DNA of 64,000 nucleotides, from positions 50,915,220 through 50,979,219 of the forward strand of contig NC_087063.1 in assembly GCF_963678635.1 (NCBI RefSeq), in the 5' to 3' direction. The notes below the pieces were generated by a model. The model made no database searches. It was given only the letters and a program-made list of their open reading frames with translations, and was not told where the DNA came from. Source of the stretch: Symsagittifera roscoffensis (lineage: Eukaryota; Xenacoelomorpha; Acoela; Convolutidae). The translations under genes and the position numbers were made by a program. Positions 48,271-57,506 of this stretch are shown here, piece by piece (position 1 is the first letter of the stretch; each line of letters begins with the position of its first letter).

Positions 48271-49220
48271 AGGGCATCCTTACGCTTAGCCCATGCTATC
48301 GCAGAATCGTCTTTTGAAATCAACGCTCGCAGAGCTTCCATCAACTCCAGCTCCTGTTCCCGTGATTTCGAATCATTACTGGCTTCATACTCCGCCCTCT
48401 TGATGCCCATCAAGCACCAAGCCAACCGTACTTGCAGATCAGTTCTCATGCAAGGATGAGCCAGGTATGCTGCCACCGTAGCAGGTGCATGCATCGCCTC
48501 GTCGAAGTATCTCTGGAGGGCCGCCCTCCAGGAGATTTCTAGTTGCTTTTCCAATCCAATTTCGTTCGCTTCAGAGGACATTACCGTGCCGTATTCTTTT
48601 CGATTTAAGTTTGAATTCTCCGTGAGCTCTTTCAGATATTCCTGCATGGCTCGCTTCTCGCTCCAAGCCATCAGGTGCCCTCTCGCGGAGTTTCTCGCTT
48701 TCAACATCTCCACATACCCTCCTGCTGGATCTCCCATGTGGACTGATTCCGGCACAGTGACTCGACTGTACTCGACCACGTCGAGTTGTCCTTCCAGCTT
48801 CAACTTGGCTATGTTGGTCCGCGAGGGCCTGTAATCTTCAAGTCCTCCAGATCCACATTGACTGATGATCACCATCTCTAATTTAGTGTCTGCCAGGGTT
48901 CGTGCTGTTTTCTTTGATCTTACGGCAGTCGTGGTCAGACCTGCCAAGAGCATAGGGGGTATCAGATTCTCTTTTTCTCCCCCTGTCAGTGTTGCACCAT
49001 CTCCTTGCCCGCTCTCGCCTGAACGACCTGCGCTCGTTAAAGAGGTCACCACTGCGCTGGCTCTCGACTTCACCACTCTCGGGTTCATGGCTCGACTTCC
49101 TGCTTTCCCTTTTAGTCGCTTCAGCCCCTTCCTGGCTCGTCTGACAGGTAATTTCTTTGCGACTTGCTGATCATCGGCACTGTCTTCTGTTACTGACTCG
49201 GTCAGAACATCCGACTCCAT
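48243..49220 (-). CDS. Accessory ORF C of element 2
   Basis: About 325 residues from the ATG at 49,220 (a GTG lies just upstream), in frame with ORF B. Basic N-terminus (KKLPVRRARKGLKRLKGKAG), then a mixed region with LADTKLEMVIISQCG and a helical C-terminal half (ISWRAALQRYFDEAMHAPA, LQVRLAWCLMGIKRAEYEA). Not recognised. The 3' end overlaps ORF D by 28 bp in another frame. Confidence 0.65.
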   Translation of the reverse strand: MESDVLTESVTEDSADDQQVAKKLPVRRARKGLKRLKGKAGSRAMNPRVVKSRASAVVTSLTSAGRSGESGQGDGATLTGGEKENLIPPMLLAGLTTTAVRSKKTARTLADTKLEMVIISQCGSGGLEDYRPSRTNIAKLKLEGQLDVVEYSRVTVPESVHMGDPAGGYVEMLKARNSARGHLMAWSEKRAMQEYLKELTENSNLNRKEYGTVMSSEANEIGLEKQLEISWRAALQRYFDEAMHAPATVAAYLAHPCMRTDLQVRLAWCLMGIKRAEYEASNDSKSREQELELMEALRALISKDDSAIAWAKRKDALCFVRFVVD

Positions 49221-49244
49221 GGAGTTCACTATTTTCTCCAGGAC

Positions 49245-50012
49245 CTAACGCATGATGGGTTGGTTCAATCCCACCTTAATTATGGACTGCGTCCCATATC
49301 GCCTTATCACGTCCCATGATCTTTCCATGAAATTCACTCGGCTCCAGGTTGCCCCTGTCTTGCCTTCTAACTCACTTTGATATCTCTCCCATTCCTCTTC
49401 CGGCAGCGTACTCAGGAAGGATACCCTCATTGATTCTTCGATTTTTCTCCTCCTTGGTGACTCATGGAGCAATTTCTGCGGATCCCTGCTTCGGCATTCT
49501 CTCGCCTGGCTTATTGGGTCTATCGGGGATAAGTCGGCCGACGCCTCCTTTGTAGGGGACATGAAAGACGATGGCGTCATTAGCAATAGACTCCCATCGA
49601 CTTCCCCATCGTCGTCTTCACTAAACCGGTATTCTAGCAAGTCTCTCTCTAACGCTCCCAGATCCGTCTCACCCGGTTTTCCCGTCTTTTCCTCGGTATC
49701 GTTATCGTCATCGTCCTGATCCATCAATTCATCATCACCTGCATCAGGTTTTGGCCTGGGTCCTGAAGGTCCTTGTCGTGAGTCTATGCCCGAGTCCGGC
49801 CGAGCCTGTACGGTCATGTCTCCTGCATGATAAAACAACTCATCATTCACCAGGAATTCTACAGACTCCTCGCCATGTGGTGCCAGGTCCTCTATTGTTA
49901 TATATGAGCCTCCTCTGCTCTCCTTTGCCACTTCCATCATCACTACTTTCACTTCTCCTGACCACTTCAGTCTTGATAAGTCATCTGTGGGAGAATACAC
50001 TTCGTTCCACAT
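49245..50012 (-). CDS. Accessory ORF B of element 2
   Basis: 255 residues, ATG start overlapping ORF A by 32 bp. A short N-terminal part (VKVVMMEVAKESRGGSYITI) is followed by a strongly acidic disordered centre (GDDELMDQDDDDNDTEE) and a C-terminal helix-rich part (LPEEEWERYQSELEGKTGA, SWDVIRRYG). Unrecognised. Missing from element 1. ORF C follows in the same frame after a single TAG, so B and C may be one broken protein. Confidence 0.65.
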   Translation of the reverse strand: MWNEVYSPTDDLSRLKWSGEVKVVMMEVAKESRGGSYITIEDLAPHGEESVEFLVNDELFYHAGDMTVQARPDSGIDSRQGPSGPRPKPDAGDDELMDQDDDDNDTEEKTGKPGETDLGALERDLLEYRFSEDDDGEVDGSLLLMTPSSFMSPTKEASADLSPIDPISQARECRSRDPQKLLHESPRRRKIEESMRVSFLSTLPEEEWERYQSELEGKTGATWSRVNFMERSWDVIRRYGTQSIIKVGLNQPIMR

Positions 50013-50562
50013 TTCGGCCGAGACCTCTGGTCTCCTGGAAGGTAGTGCCTTGATCGTTTTCCTGCTTTTCCAGCATCTCGATCGTCTCCGACGTCTGGAT
50101 CTCTATTTCACTCACCCTCACTTTCTTCGAAGGAGGAGCAGCTGTAGGGGAGTCGACCGAATGTGACGGGCCTGGCCCATCACATTGTCTCTTCGCTCCG
50201 ATGAGTGGCTGCGCCGGTTGGACTGGTAAGGGCATCTCACCTAGCCGGTGGTCCCTCTGTTCGCCTAGTCCTGGCTCACGAGCCAGGTCGTGGCCAGACA
50301 TTTCTCCACGCCTCCATCTCATCAGTCGATTTCGGCCTCTCTCGGCGGTCCCGGACTCACCGAAGGCCAACATCAACACGACTTCCGTAGGGCGATTCCC
50401 TCGACCCTCTCGTCCTAATGCATTGAGGAGCGCAACCACAAACATCGCCAGCCCCGGGTCTTCTCGTGTGAAATCACAATCGATCAGCCGCTGATTGATC
50501 TCGTCTAGAGTCGCTCCTAGACTCGCTGAGAGGAATTCCATGAGTTCGTTTGTATCACCCAT
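49981..50562 (-). CDS. Accessory ORF A of element 2
   Basis: 193 residues, ATG start. Homologous to element 1 ORF A over the first 110 residues (LIDCDF, RGNRPTEVVLMLAFGESG, LMRWRRGEMSGHDLAREPGLG), then a Pro-rich basic stretch (PPSKKVRVSEIEIQT). The end (GLGRNVERSVFSHR) lies over the start of ORF B in another frame. No known domain, signal peptide or membrane segment. Confidence 0.75.
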   Translation of the reverse strand: MGDTNELMEFLSASLGATLDEINQRLIDCDFTREDPGLAMFVVALLNALGREGRGNRPTEVVLMLAFGESGTAERGRNRLMRWRRGEMSGHDLAREPGLGEQRDHRLGEMPLPVQPAQPLIGAKRQCDGPGPSHSVDSPTAAPPSKKVRVSEIEIQTSETIEMLEKQENDQGTTFQETRGLGRNVERSVFSHR

Positions 50563-51046
50563 CTCTTATCGTGTTGATTCTTGCTGTCGTGTAGTGTCTT
50601 CCTGTCTCGTTTCGATTCAATGGATTCAAAAAACAATTTTTGATCAATCAAGATCTAAAAAACAAGTCGCGACTTAAAACCATCATTTTTGGATACAACA
50701 TCATTCAACTCTTTAAAACTCTCCATTGAAATTCTCTTCTTAATTCTGATTTAGAAATTTAGCACCAAGGTGGATCGTCCACCTTTATCTTTGTCAGGGT
50801 AGCACGAATGTGCGCTGTAACCTTGATGACCTGGAGTACCCCAGGTATTTTATGACACATCATAACAATCACCTGAAACATATCATAACAATAACATAAC
50901 ACATAAACACATAAACATCACACGCCTATACTATCACATAAAAACATATTCCCTAATACTGTACCTAAAACCTAACCTAATCTAAAACTTGACTCTAATT
51001 CTTATCGAGTAACTTAATAAAAACCACTTATCGCCGAGCGCAATTC
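50563..51046 (-). promoter_or_regulatory. Spacer with conserved acceptor-like site before ORF A
   Basis: Minus-strand GACTTGTTTTTTAG|ATCTTGATTGATCA; the AG is at 50,656-50,655. Same sequence and position relative to ORF A as in element 1. Two hairpins, ACCTGG...CCAGGT (about 50,829-50,846) and AAGGTGGA-CGA-TCCACCTT (50,767-50,785), lie upstream of it. Confidence 0.5.
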
Positions 51047-51676
51047 TTAGCATATGCTCAGATAGTATTTTTTATGTATGTAAACTTCTATGTCAGTCTC
51101 TGAAAAAATCACATGTACAAGTGCGTACAACTCTCTCGGATGTAGCTTTCCCCTATTAGGATCGTATACTGGCAACGAGAGAGAGGTCACTCCTCTCTCA
51201 ACCAAAAAATCCCTAAGTCGAGTCAAGGCCATTACCAAGCTCTTTGGATCTACGTGTTGCCTATCAGTGGCCTTGGTAACCAGGAAACACAAATATTTCC
51301 CTGGTATCTGTGATGCAACAGGGGGCAGCGCTATCATTCCTCCCACACCAGGCCTCTGTTTCCATAAGAACTCGATATTCTTATACTCTCTTTTGAAGTC
51401 AGCCGCTAGTGCTGTTTTGAAGCTTACGTCCGCGGTTATCGCTATGGTGCACGTGCGTTCCGTGAGTATGAAATCGCTGCCCGTTATGACGATATTGTTC
51501 GAATAATGGTTCGGTAGATCAAAATACGATTCAAAGATTCGTCCAAAAGGTGGTTTTTTAGCATTCTCGCCCTCTGTCTCTAGTTCTCCGGTTTCTCTTG
51601 CCGATTTCAATTTTTTTATTATCAGATTTTCGGTGTGGGTGAGTCCTACCCCCACTCCGCGGACAAAAATATCCAT
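51047..51676 (-). CDS. Macro-like domain of element 2
   Basis: 209 residues from an ATG (51,676) at the same place as the conserved Met of element 1. The landmarks are the same: NIVITGSDFI, CTIAITADVSFKTALAADFK, RPGVGGMIALPP, GKYLCFLVTKATDRQHVDPK, LRDFLVERGVTSLSLP, VYDPNRGKLHPRELYALVHV, IEVYIHKKYY. The two copies agree at most positions, including the altered loops, so the changes are shared and old rather than decay. Together with the intact frame in both elements this argues for past selection. Predicted macro fold by eye, probably non-catalytic. Confidence 0.6.
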   Translation of the reverse strand: MDIFVRGVGVGLTHTENLIIKKLKSARETGELETEGENAKKPPFGRIFESYFDLPNHYSNNIVITGSDFILTERTCTIAITADVSFKTALAADFKREYKNIEFLWKQRPGVGGMIALPPVASQIPGKYLCFLVTKATDRQHVDPKSLVMALTRLRDFLVERGVTSLSLPVYDPNRGKLHPRELYALVHVIFSETDIEVYIHKKYYLSIC

Positions 51677-51677
51677 T

Positions 51678-52801
51678 TACGTCCCCGTCGATCGCCCAAA
51701 GTCTAGGAGATCGAGGTTGGATTGTGGAACACGTAGAGGACCATCTGGGGCGACCCAGTTGGACTCGGTATTGTCATGACTGATGTATTTGATGCCATCT
51801 TTATCGACGTCCTGAATCGTCAGGATCGTCCCTTTTGGATCTGTCGGCAGATCATGGAGCCATTCGAGCACGCACAAGTTTGTTAGTTCTTGCTCATGAG
51901 TCTGTTCCGCTTCTGGTTAGAACTCCACTTCCGGTTCTGATCGATCGTCGATCCAATCTTGATCCATATCGTTCACCAGGTCGATTTTTTCTAGCATCGC
52001 CACTTCGTCCAGTCCCACCAGCGAGTCTATCACATCACTTACAACTATCCTGTCTACAACGAAATCCTCGCCGTACGGAGTGTATTTCTTCTTGTTTTTT
52101 TTTCTCTTGCTTTGGCGTGTTTCCATAGTGAGAGGAAAGTCAGGCTGTATTCCTTTGTCAATTTCGGTTTGTTCCGGGCATTCCCAGTCTTCTTCGGCAT
52201 AAGGTAGAGTTTCATCGTCCACCTCTACTCGCTCGGTCAACTCGAGATCCAGTGGTAGATCGCAATCGTCCACCACATCATTCCCGTCGTTCTTGTCGCG
52301 AGTACCCCTTTCATTCACTTCACAAGCAGGATCCACTATCAAATAGTCTCCCTCTTGCATTTCCGCTGGGATGCACCAATCCTCTGACGAGGCATTGTGT
52401 GGTTTGATGTTTTCATAATGAGCTGCTCTTCCAGTGCTCAATCGATAAAAACGACCTCCTTGGTGCACTTCTGTTATCTGAAATGGACCACGCCATTTTT
52501 TAAATAATTTCTTGGTTCCTTTTGGTGGAACCACTTCCTGGAACACCCAAACCTAGTCGCCAAATGAGTAGGCTTTCGCATCAGCTGTCCTTTTATCAAG
52601 CCTCCTCTTTTGTCTAATTTGCGCCTGTTACGTATTCCTCCTGCATAAGTCATTGAGGTCCTGCTGTCTTCTAATAACATCCCGCACGTACGTCTGCGGT
52701 GCTGTCCTCTTCCCCTCATATTCAGGGTAGAAAAACGTCGACGGTAGCACTTTTTCATGACCCGTTAACATCATGTGCGGACTTATTCCCGTGGTGGAAT
52801 G
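51678..52801 (-). pseudogene. pol: Integrase C-terminus and acidic linker of element 2
   Basis: Same frame as the integrase stop and the macro-like region but with TAA near 52,626, TAG near 52,553, TAA near 51,915 and TAA near 51,678. Contains KKWRGPFQITEVHQ (GPY/F module), HYENIKPHN, and an acidic linker homologous to that of element 1. Removing the stops in thought leaves one frame from the integrase tail to the macro-like domain. Confidence 0.82.
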
Positions 52802-54004
52802 CTACGTGCTGTTGTAAGCTCCCATCACTTGCGGCAAGTGCTTGTCCCAGTCATCCATGTAACGCGAGCAGTAGACTCTCAGCATGGATACCAGTGTGCG
52901 GTTTTGCCTCTCGACTAGGCCATTCGTTTGCGGGTGATAAGTGGTCGAGTGGGCCTGCGCTACCTGCGACCTTTTCATCAACTCATTCGTGAGATCACCC
53001 ACGAATGCTTTGCCATTGTCCGATTGGAACGTGATGGGGCAGCCATGCCTCGCTATCCACACATTTATCAAATGATCACATGTTTCTTCCGCCGAAGCTG
53101 TCATGCAGGGTGCTGCTTCCGCATACTTCGTAAAATGGTCGATCATTACCAGCACCTGATTATAGCCCGTTGCTGTCATGCAGATTTTCTGATGATCAAT
53201 TTGCACCACTTCGTTGAAACCTGACGACTCTATTGACTGTAGGGGGAACCTTAGTTTCCTGGGATCCTTCGCCTGCTGACATGACAGGCATGCGGCGATC
53301 CACTTCTCACAAGCCTTTTTCAATCCCGGCCATTCGAATCGTTTCTGTATCCTGTTATACACTTTGTCCACGCCTTGATGGCCCATCTGATCATGTGAGC
53401 GAAAGAGCAATTCGGTCTGGTACAACTGTGGTAACACTATTGAATTGTATTTATAGAGGACCTTGTCCTCCTCTTTTCGCTTGCAGGCAACGATTCCGTC
53501 CTTATTCAGGTACAACAAGTCGTTTCGCTTCAGGCAGAATTGCTTCAAGATCTTGTAGCTGTCTTCCTCCAAGTCTCCCTTGTCAGGTGCTCCATTCTCG
53601 ATCCATCTCTTCAGACTGCTCGTCATTCTATCATTTCGTTGAGCCCTTAGGAGATCCGACAGCCTGTACCTGGCTTTCAAATACGTCTTTACCACGTTCA
53701 TTTGCCCACTCATTATCTCCGGAGCATGAGCATCGTCCATCAACTTGACACACCAAATCTTTTTCAAAGGCGTCGCTTCCTGCACAGATGGTTCCAGATT
53801 GGTACGGACGACCGTACCATGTGGCAGCAATCTGGTTGGGCGTTTCGAAACTGCTATCAGCTCGAGCTCGTCAGCGGCATTATCTATCACAGTGCCCTCT
53901 TCATCTGAGGTGTATCTGTCCCTGTCTGGATCCTGATGCGTTTCTCGGTCCAGCCCACGCTGCTTCCAGTCTACCAATAAGGAGTGGATTGCGATCTCTG
54001 ACAT
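52802..54004 (-). pseudogene. pol: Pol of element 2: integrase
   Basis: Zinc-binding region RSHDQMGHQG...CLSCQQAK with both Cys present. Catalytic core QIDHQKICMTATGYN, TFQSDNGKAFVGDLT and HPQTNGLVERQNRTL gives Asp, Asp, Glu. Terminated by TAG at 52,804-52,802 after QVMGAYNST, where element 1 has Gln. The 5' side overlaps the spacer frame by about 30 bp. Confidence 0.9.
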
Positions 54005-54894
54005 ATCGGAATTGGAGTTGTTTCAGATGTGTTGTCCCAGGACTGGGGCCTCGAGTCAACACTTGAGTCGACTGATTCCCCAACATCATATTCCAAGTTG
54101 TCTGAGATGTTTCTCGACTCCCCGGACAAAACTCTGCCCCTAGGTGGTATCGTCAACCTCTCCTCGGACGAGTCGTCCTGCACGGGCTGAAAGGTGTCTG
54201 ACTCCTCAGACGAGTCGTCCTTGACTGGCTCGAAGGTATCAAACTCCCCGGACATTGTCTCGTCCACGGACGAACAATCTGGGCTCTGCTCATATTCTTC
54301 TTTTGCATCCGTGAAGTGCACTCTCCTCGTGAAGCTAGATTTCGACTTGATCCTGACTTCCTCAGTAGTTTGGTTCTGATTCAGTGTTCCATATTCAGTG
54401 AACGAAGTTCTCAACAAGACCTCCTTCGGCATCGAGCTCACCAGCTGGTTGACAATCGACCTGCAATCCCGTTCAACGCCTCGGCTGCGAATGGACACTG
54501 GCCTCTTCTCTGTTCTCTCGGTGACAGTCAACCGCTGCATGGTCTCCATCCATTCACGATCATGCCTATTCACTTCCCTGTCCAACAAGGCACGGAGCTT
54601 TCCCATGACGTCCGGCGCCACGTTCACCGTCCTGTTCAATAGAGCCATGCTGTTTATACCTAATCTGGTAAGTTCTTGCTGCACCAAGTTGGATCGAACT
54701 AGCAGATCCAACGGAACGGGCTCGCCTCTGGCTAAAAGCTTTAACTCCGCGGCCGTCTCCACTGGAAGGTCAGGGTGTCCGGGTATAGGATGCCCTGACT
54801 TGTCTAACCACCTAGTAAGTGGCAGTTTGTCGTAGGTTGCTTTTTCCAGAAAGGAAAACCCGTCTTTGATCTCTGATTGGTTAGCCTGTTTATC
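53971..54894 (-). pseudogene. pol: Pol of element 2: spacer between RNase H and integrase
   Basis: About 300 codons in the RNase H frame beyond the TAG: LDLLVRSNLVQQELTRLGIN, then an acidic Ser-rich stretch with a repeated VKDDSSEESDTF unit. No known domain. It ends by a shift near 53,990, where the integrase frame takes over. Confidence 0.75.
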
Positions 54895-55677
54895 CTATAG
54901 GCGCTCATAAAATTCTGTCTTTTTACTGAGGCTATCTGCGTTCTGATGCTTGTCACGGGTACGGTGCTCTATGATCATGTGGTATCCATCCAGGCGCACG
55001 ATCCAACGACCAATATAACTTTGGTCCATCGAATAGGTTTTCAGCCAGGCAAGGGCACGATTATCCACACGTAACTTGAAGGGAGCACTTCCCAAGTAGG
55101 CCCTGTATTTTTCCACGAAAGTGATCACCGCAAACATCTCCGCTTTTGGTGCGCAGTACTTCATTTCAGTATCACTCAGGACTTTACTCCCGTAGGCTAT
55201 CGGACGAAGAACCGTTCTCCCGTTCCACTCCTGCTCCTGGTGAAGTATGCCCGATATCGCAACCACTGATGTTGATGCATCCGTGTCCAGCACGAACATC
55301 CCCTTCTCTGTCGGCATGCCGAGGACCGGTGCCTCGCAAAGTTTACGTTTGATGTTTTCAAATGAAACTTGCGCCTCATCAGTCCAGGTGAACTTTTTGC
55401 CCTTGTTTCTCATCAACCTCTGCATGGGGTATATTTTGTCAGCATACCCCTTGATGAACTCTCGATAATAATTAGCGAATCCCAAAAAACTCATCAGCTG
55501 TGTATCTGTCTTAGGTGCCTTCCAGGTCAGCACCGCTTCAACCGCTTCGGGATCTGGTCTCACTCCATGTTTGTCAACCAGGCGGCCCAGGTACTTTATG
55601 GAATCCCTGAGGATTTCACACTTAGAGGGTTTACATTTCAGACCCGCCTGCTTCATGCAAGAAAACACCTCCTCCAA
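54895..55677 (-). pseudogene. pol: Pol of element 2: RT connection and RNase H
   Basis: Continues the RT after the shift (EVFSCMKQAGLKCKPSKCEI, YLGRLVDKHG, FLGFANYYREFI), then RNase H (VLDTDASTSVVAISGIL, YGSKVLSDTEMKY, FKLRVDNRALAWLKT, IEHRTRDKHQNADSLSKK). A TAG at 54,897-54,895 ends it where element 1 reads Glu. Confidence 0.88.
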
Positions 55678-55682
55678 CCTCT

Positions 55683-57506
55683 CTATGTGGTCTCTAAGGT
55701 TGGTGTTGCAATCACGACATCATCAACATAACACATGATGAGATTCCCGTATTTCTTAGTGACGCTCGTGAGTGCCTGGGCCATCAGTCGCTGGAATGTG
55801 GCCGTCGCGTTGCACAATCCGAATGGCATCCTCTTCCACTGGAAATATCCCAGCTCACACGCGAAGCCTGTTTTCTCTCGATCTTGTTTTCTGAGTGGCA
55901 CTTGCCAGAACGCAGAGCCCAAATCCAACGTCGTGAAGAACTTCGCGTCTCCCAGCTTGGATAGGCTCTCATCAATGCGGGGAATCGGGTATGCGTCCTT
56001 TATAGTCACTGCGTTCAGATAACGGAAATCACAACAAAATCTGAGTTGTCCCCCTTTCTTTTTCGCCATGACCACGCCACAAGCCCATGAGGACTTCGAC
56101 GGCTCGATCATGTCGTACTCCATTAACATCTCGATCTCCTTCCTACACGCTTCTGACTTGTTTGGGGTCATTCTTCTCGCCCCTTCCCTATGAGGTACCG
56201 AGCCCTCTTCTATCTCAATCTCGTGTTCTACAAAATTACAACAACCTATGTCGGCCTTATGCTTCGAAAAAATGTCTGCGTTCCGATTTAGCACCGCTCT
56301 GAGCGAATCTAATTCCTTGTCTGATATTTTCCCCTTCAGATGTTCTATCTCAGGTAAGACAGGTTTATTCGCTGCTAACTCTGCTTCCGTCGGCCTCTCA
56401 AGAAAGTTGGAACAACTAGACAGCCCATCATCTGTTTCCGACTTCATTGAAAACAATTTCCTAGAAGATTTCAATTCATTCACTCTCCTCATTATACATT
56501 CTTGGTTCGCATGCAATGGCCATTTAGTTACATCAAACTTTTTCAAGTTCTCCACACTCTGAAAGTCTGTGTTCAGAGGCAAAGCGTAGCCAAGTTTCTT
56601 TCCCCTCTGTATTGTCACTGTTGTTGCTTCTGTGTTCAATAACACACTCACACATAGTCCGCTCTGAGTGAGTGAGAAGCTTCTTCCTAAAATAGCCGAG
56701 CTTTTACTGTTTGGATTTGGTACCAGACGCACCTGTCTGTCATTGCTGAGTTCATTCAAGTTCCTCATCCTAAACGTCGCTACTACGGCTTGGTTTGGTT
56801 TTAATTTAACTTTTCGATCCAGAAAAATCGGCACCTTGGCCTGGTTAATTAAGATCTTATTAAGGGGTCTCTTTTCATACTTTCTCTCAGGATCCTTGAT
56901 CCTAATCAACCCGTCATTGAGATCGATCGTGACGTCAAAGTTGCGAACGAAATCCCTTCCTAAGATGAACTGATCGGATTCGTCCAAATTCTCCACTACT
57001 AGGAAGCTCATCCAAAGATGTCTTCCTCCGAGCTGCAGTGAAATGATCGGGGTTCGTCCAGTCACATAGATCGCTCCCTGATTGGCCGCTGCCAACCTGA
57101 TGTTTGTCGGTATAAGATCCGACCTCTCGAAACCCATGTCGGTCCAAGTTTTGACTGGCATGACGCTAACCACTGCTCCCGTGTCTAGCAGTCCCTTTAC
57201 TGAAAGTTGTCTGCCTTGCACGTCCAGAACGTGTGCGGCCAGATCGGCCTCGCAACCTATATGCACCGCATCTTGTTCGAGCATCGCGTTGTGTCCGATC
57301 CGTCTAACCTTCAGCTCCTCTTGACCAATGTATATCCGGCCAATCTGATCGTTCGCATCAGTTATGTGAGCTTTCGTGTAGATATTGATGCCATCCACAT
57401 TCATTAGGATCGGGTATGGGCCATGGACATCGATATAATGTCCGTCCACTTTCATCAGCCTCGGACCTCCCGTTGTGAGCAGCGCTCGCACTGCCCTGGA
57501 GTCCAC
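55683..57506 (-). pseudogene. pol: Pol of element 2: protease and most of RT
   Basis: One open frame of 607 codons. The protease has LLDTGAVVSVMP near 57,192 and FILGRDFVRNFD near 56,970. RT runs through SWACGVVMAKKKGG, LRFCCDFRYLN, FTTLDLGSAFWQVPL, MPFGLCNATATFQRLM and YVDDVVIATPTLE. It is lost near 55,683 by a 1-base deletion, after the catalytic YVDD. The 5' end overlaps gag by about 50 bp in the -1 frame, the usual arrangement for a Gag-Pol frameshift. Confidence 0.9.

Noticed and set aside
45905-50562. Accessory block as an envelope gene
   Set aside because: No signal peptide, fusion peptide, furin-like site or membrane anchor in any frame; the hydrophobic stretch in ORF E is too short.
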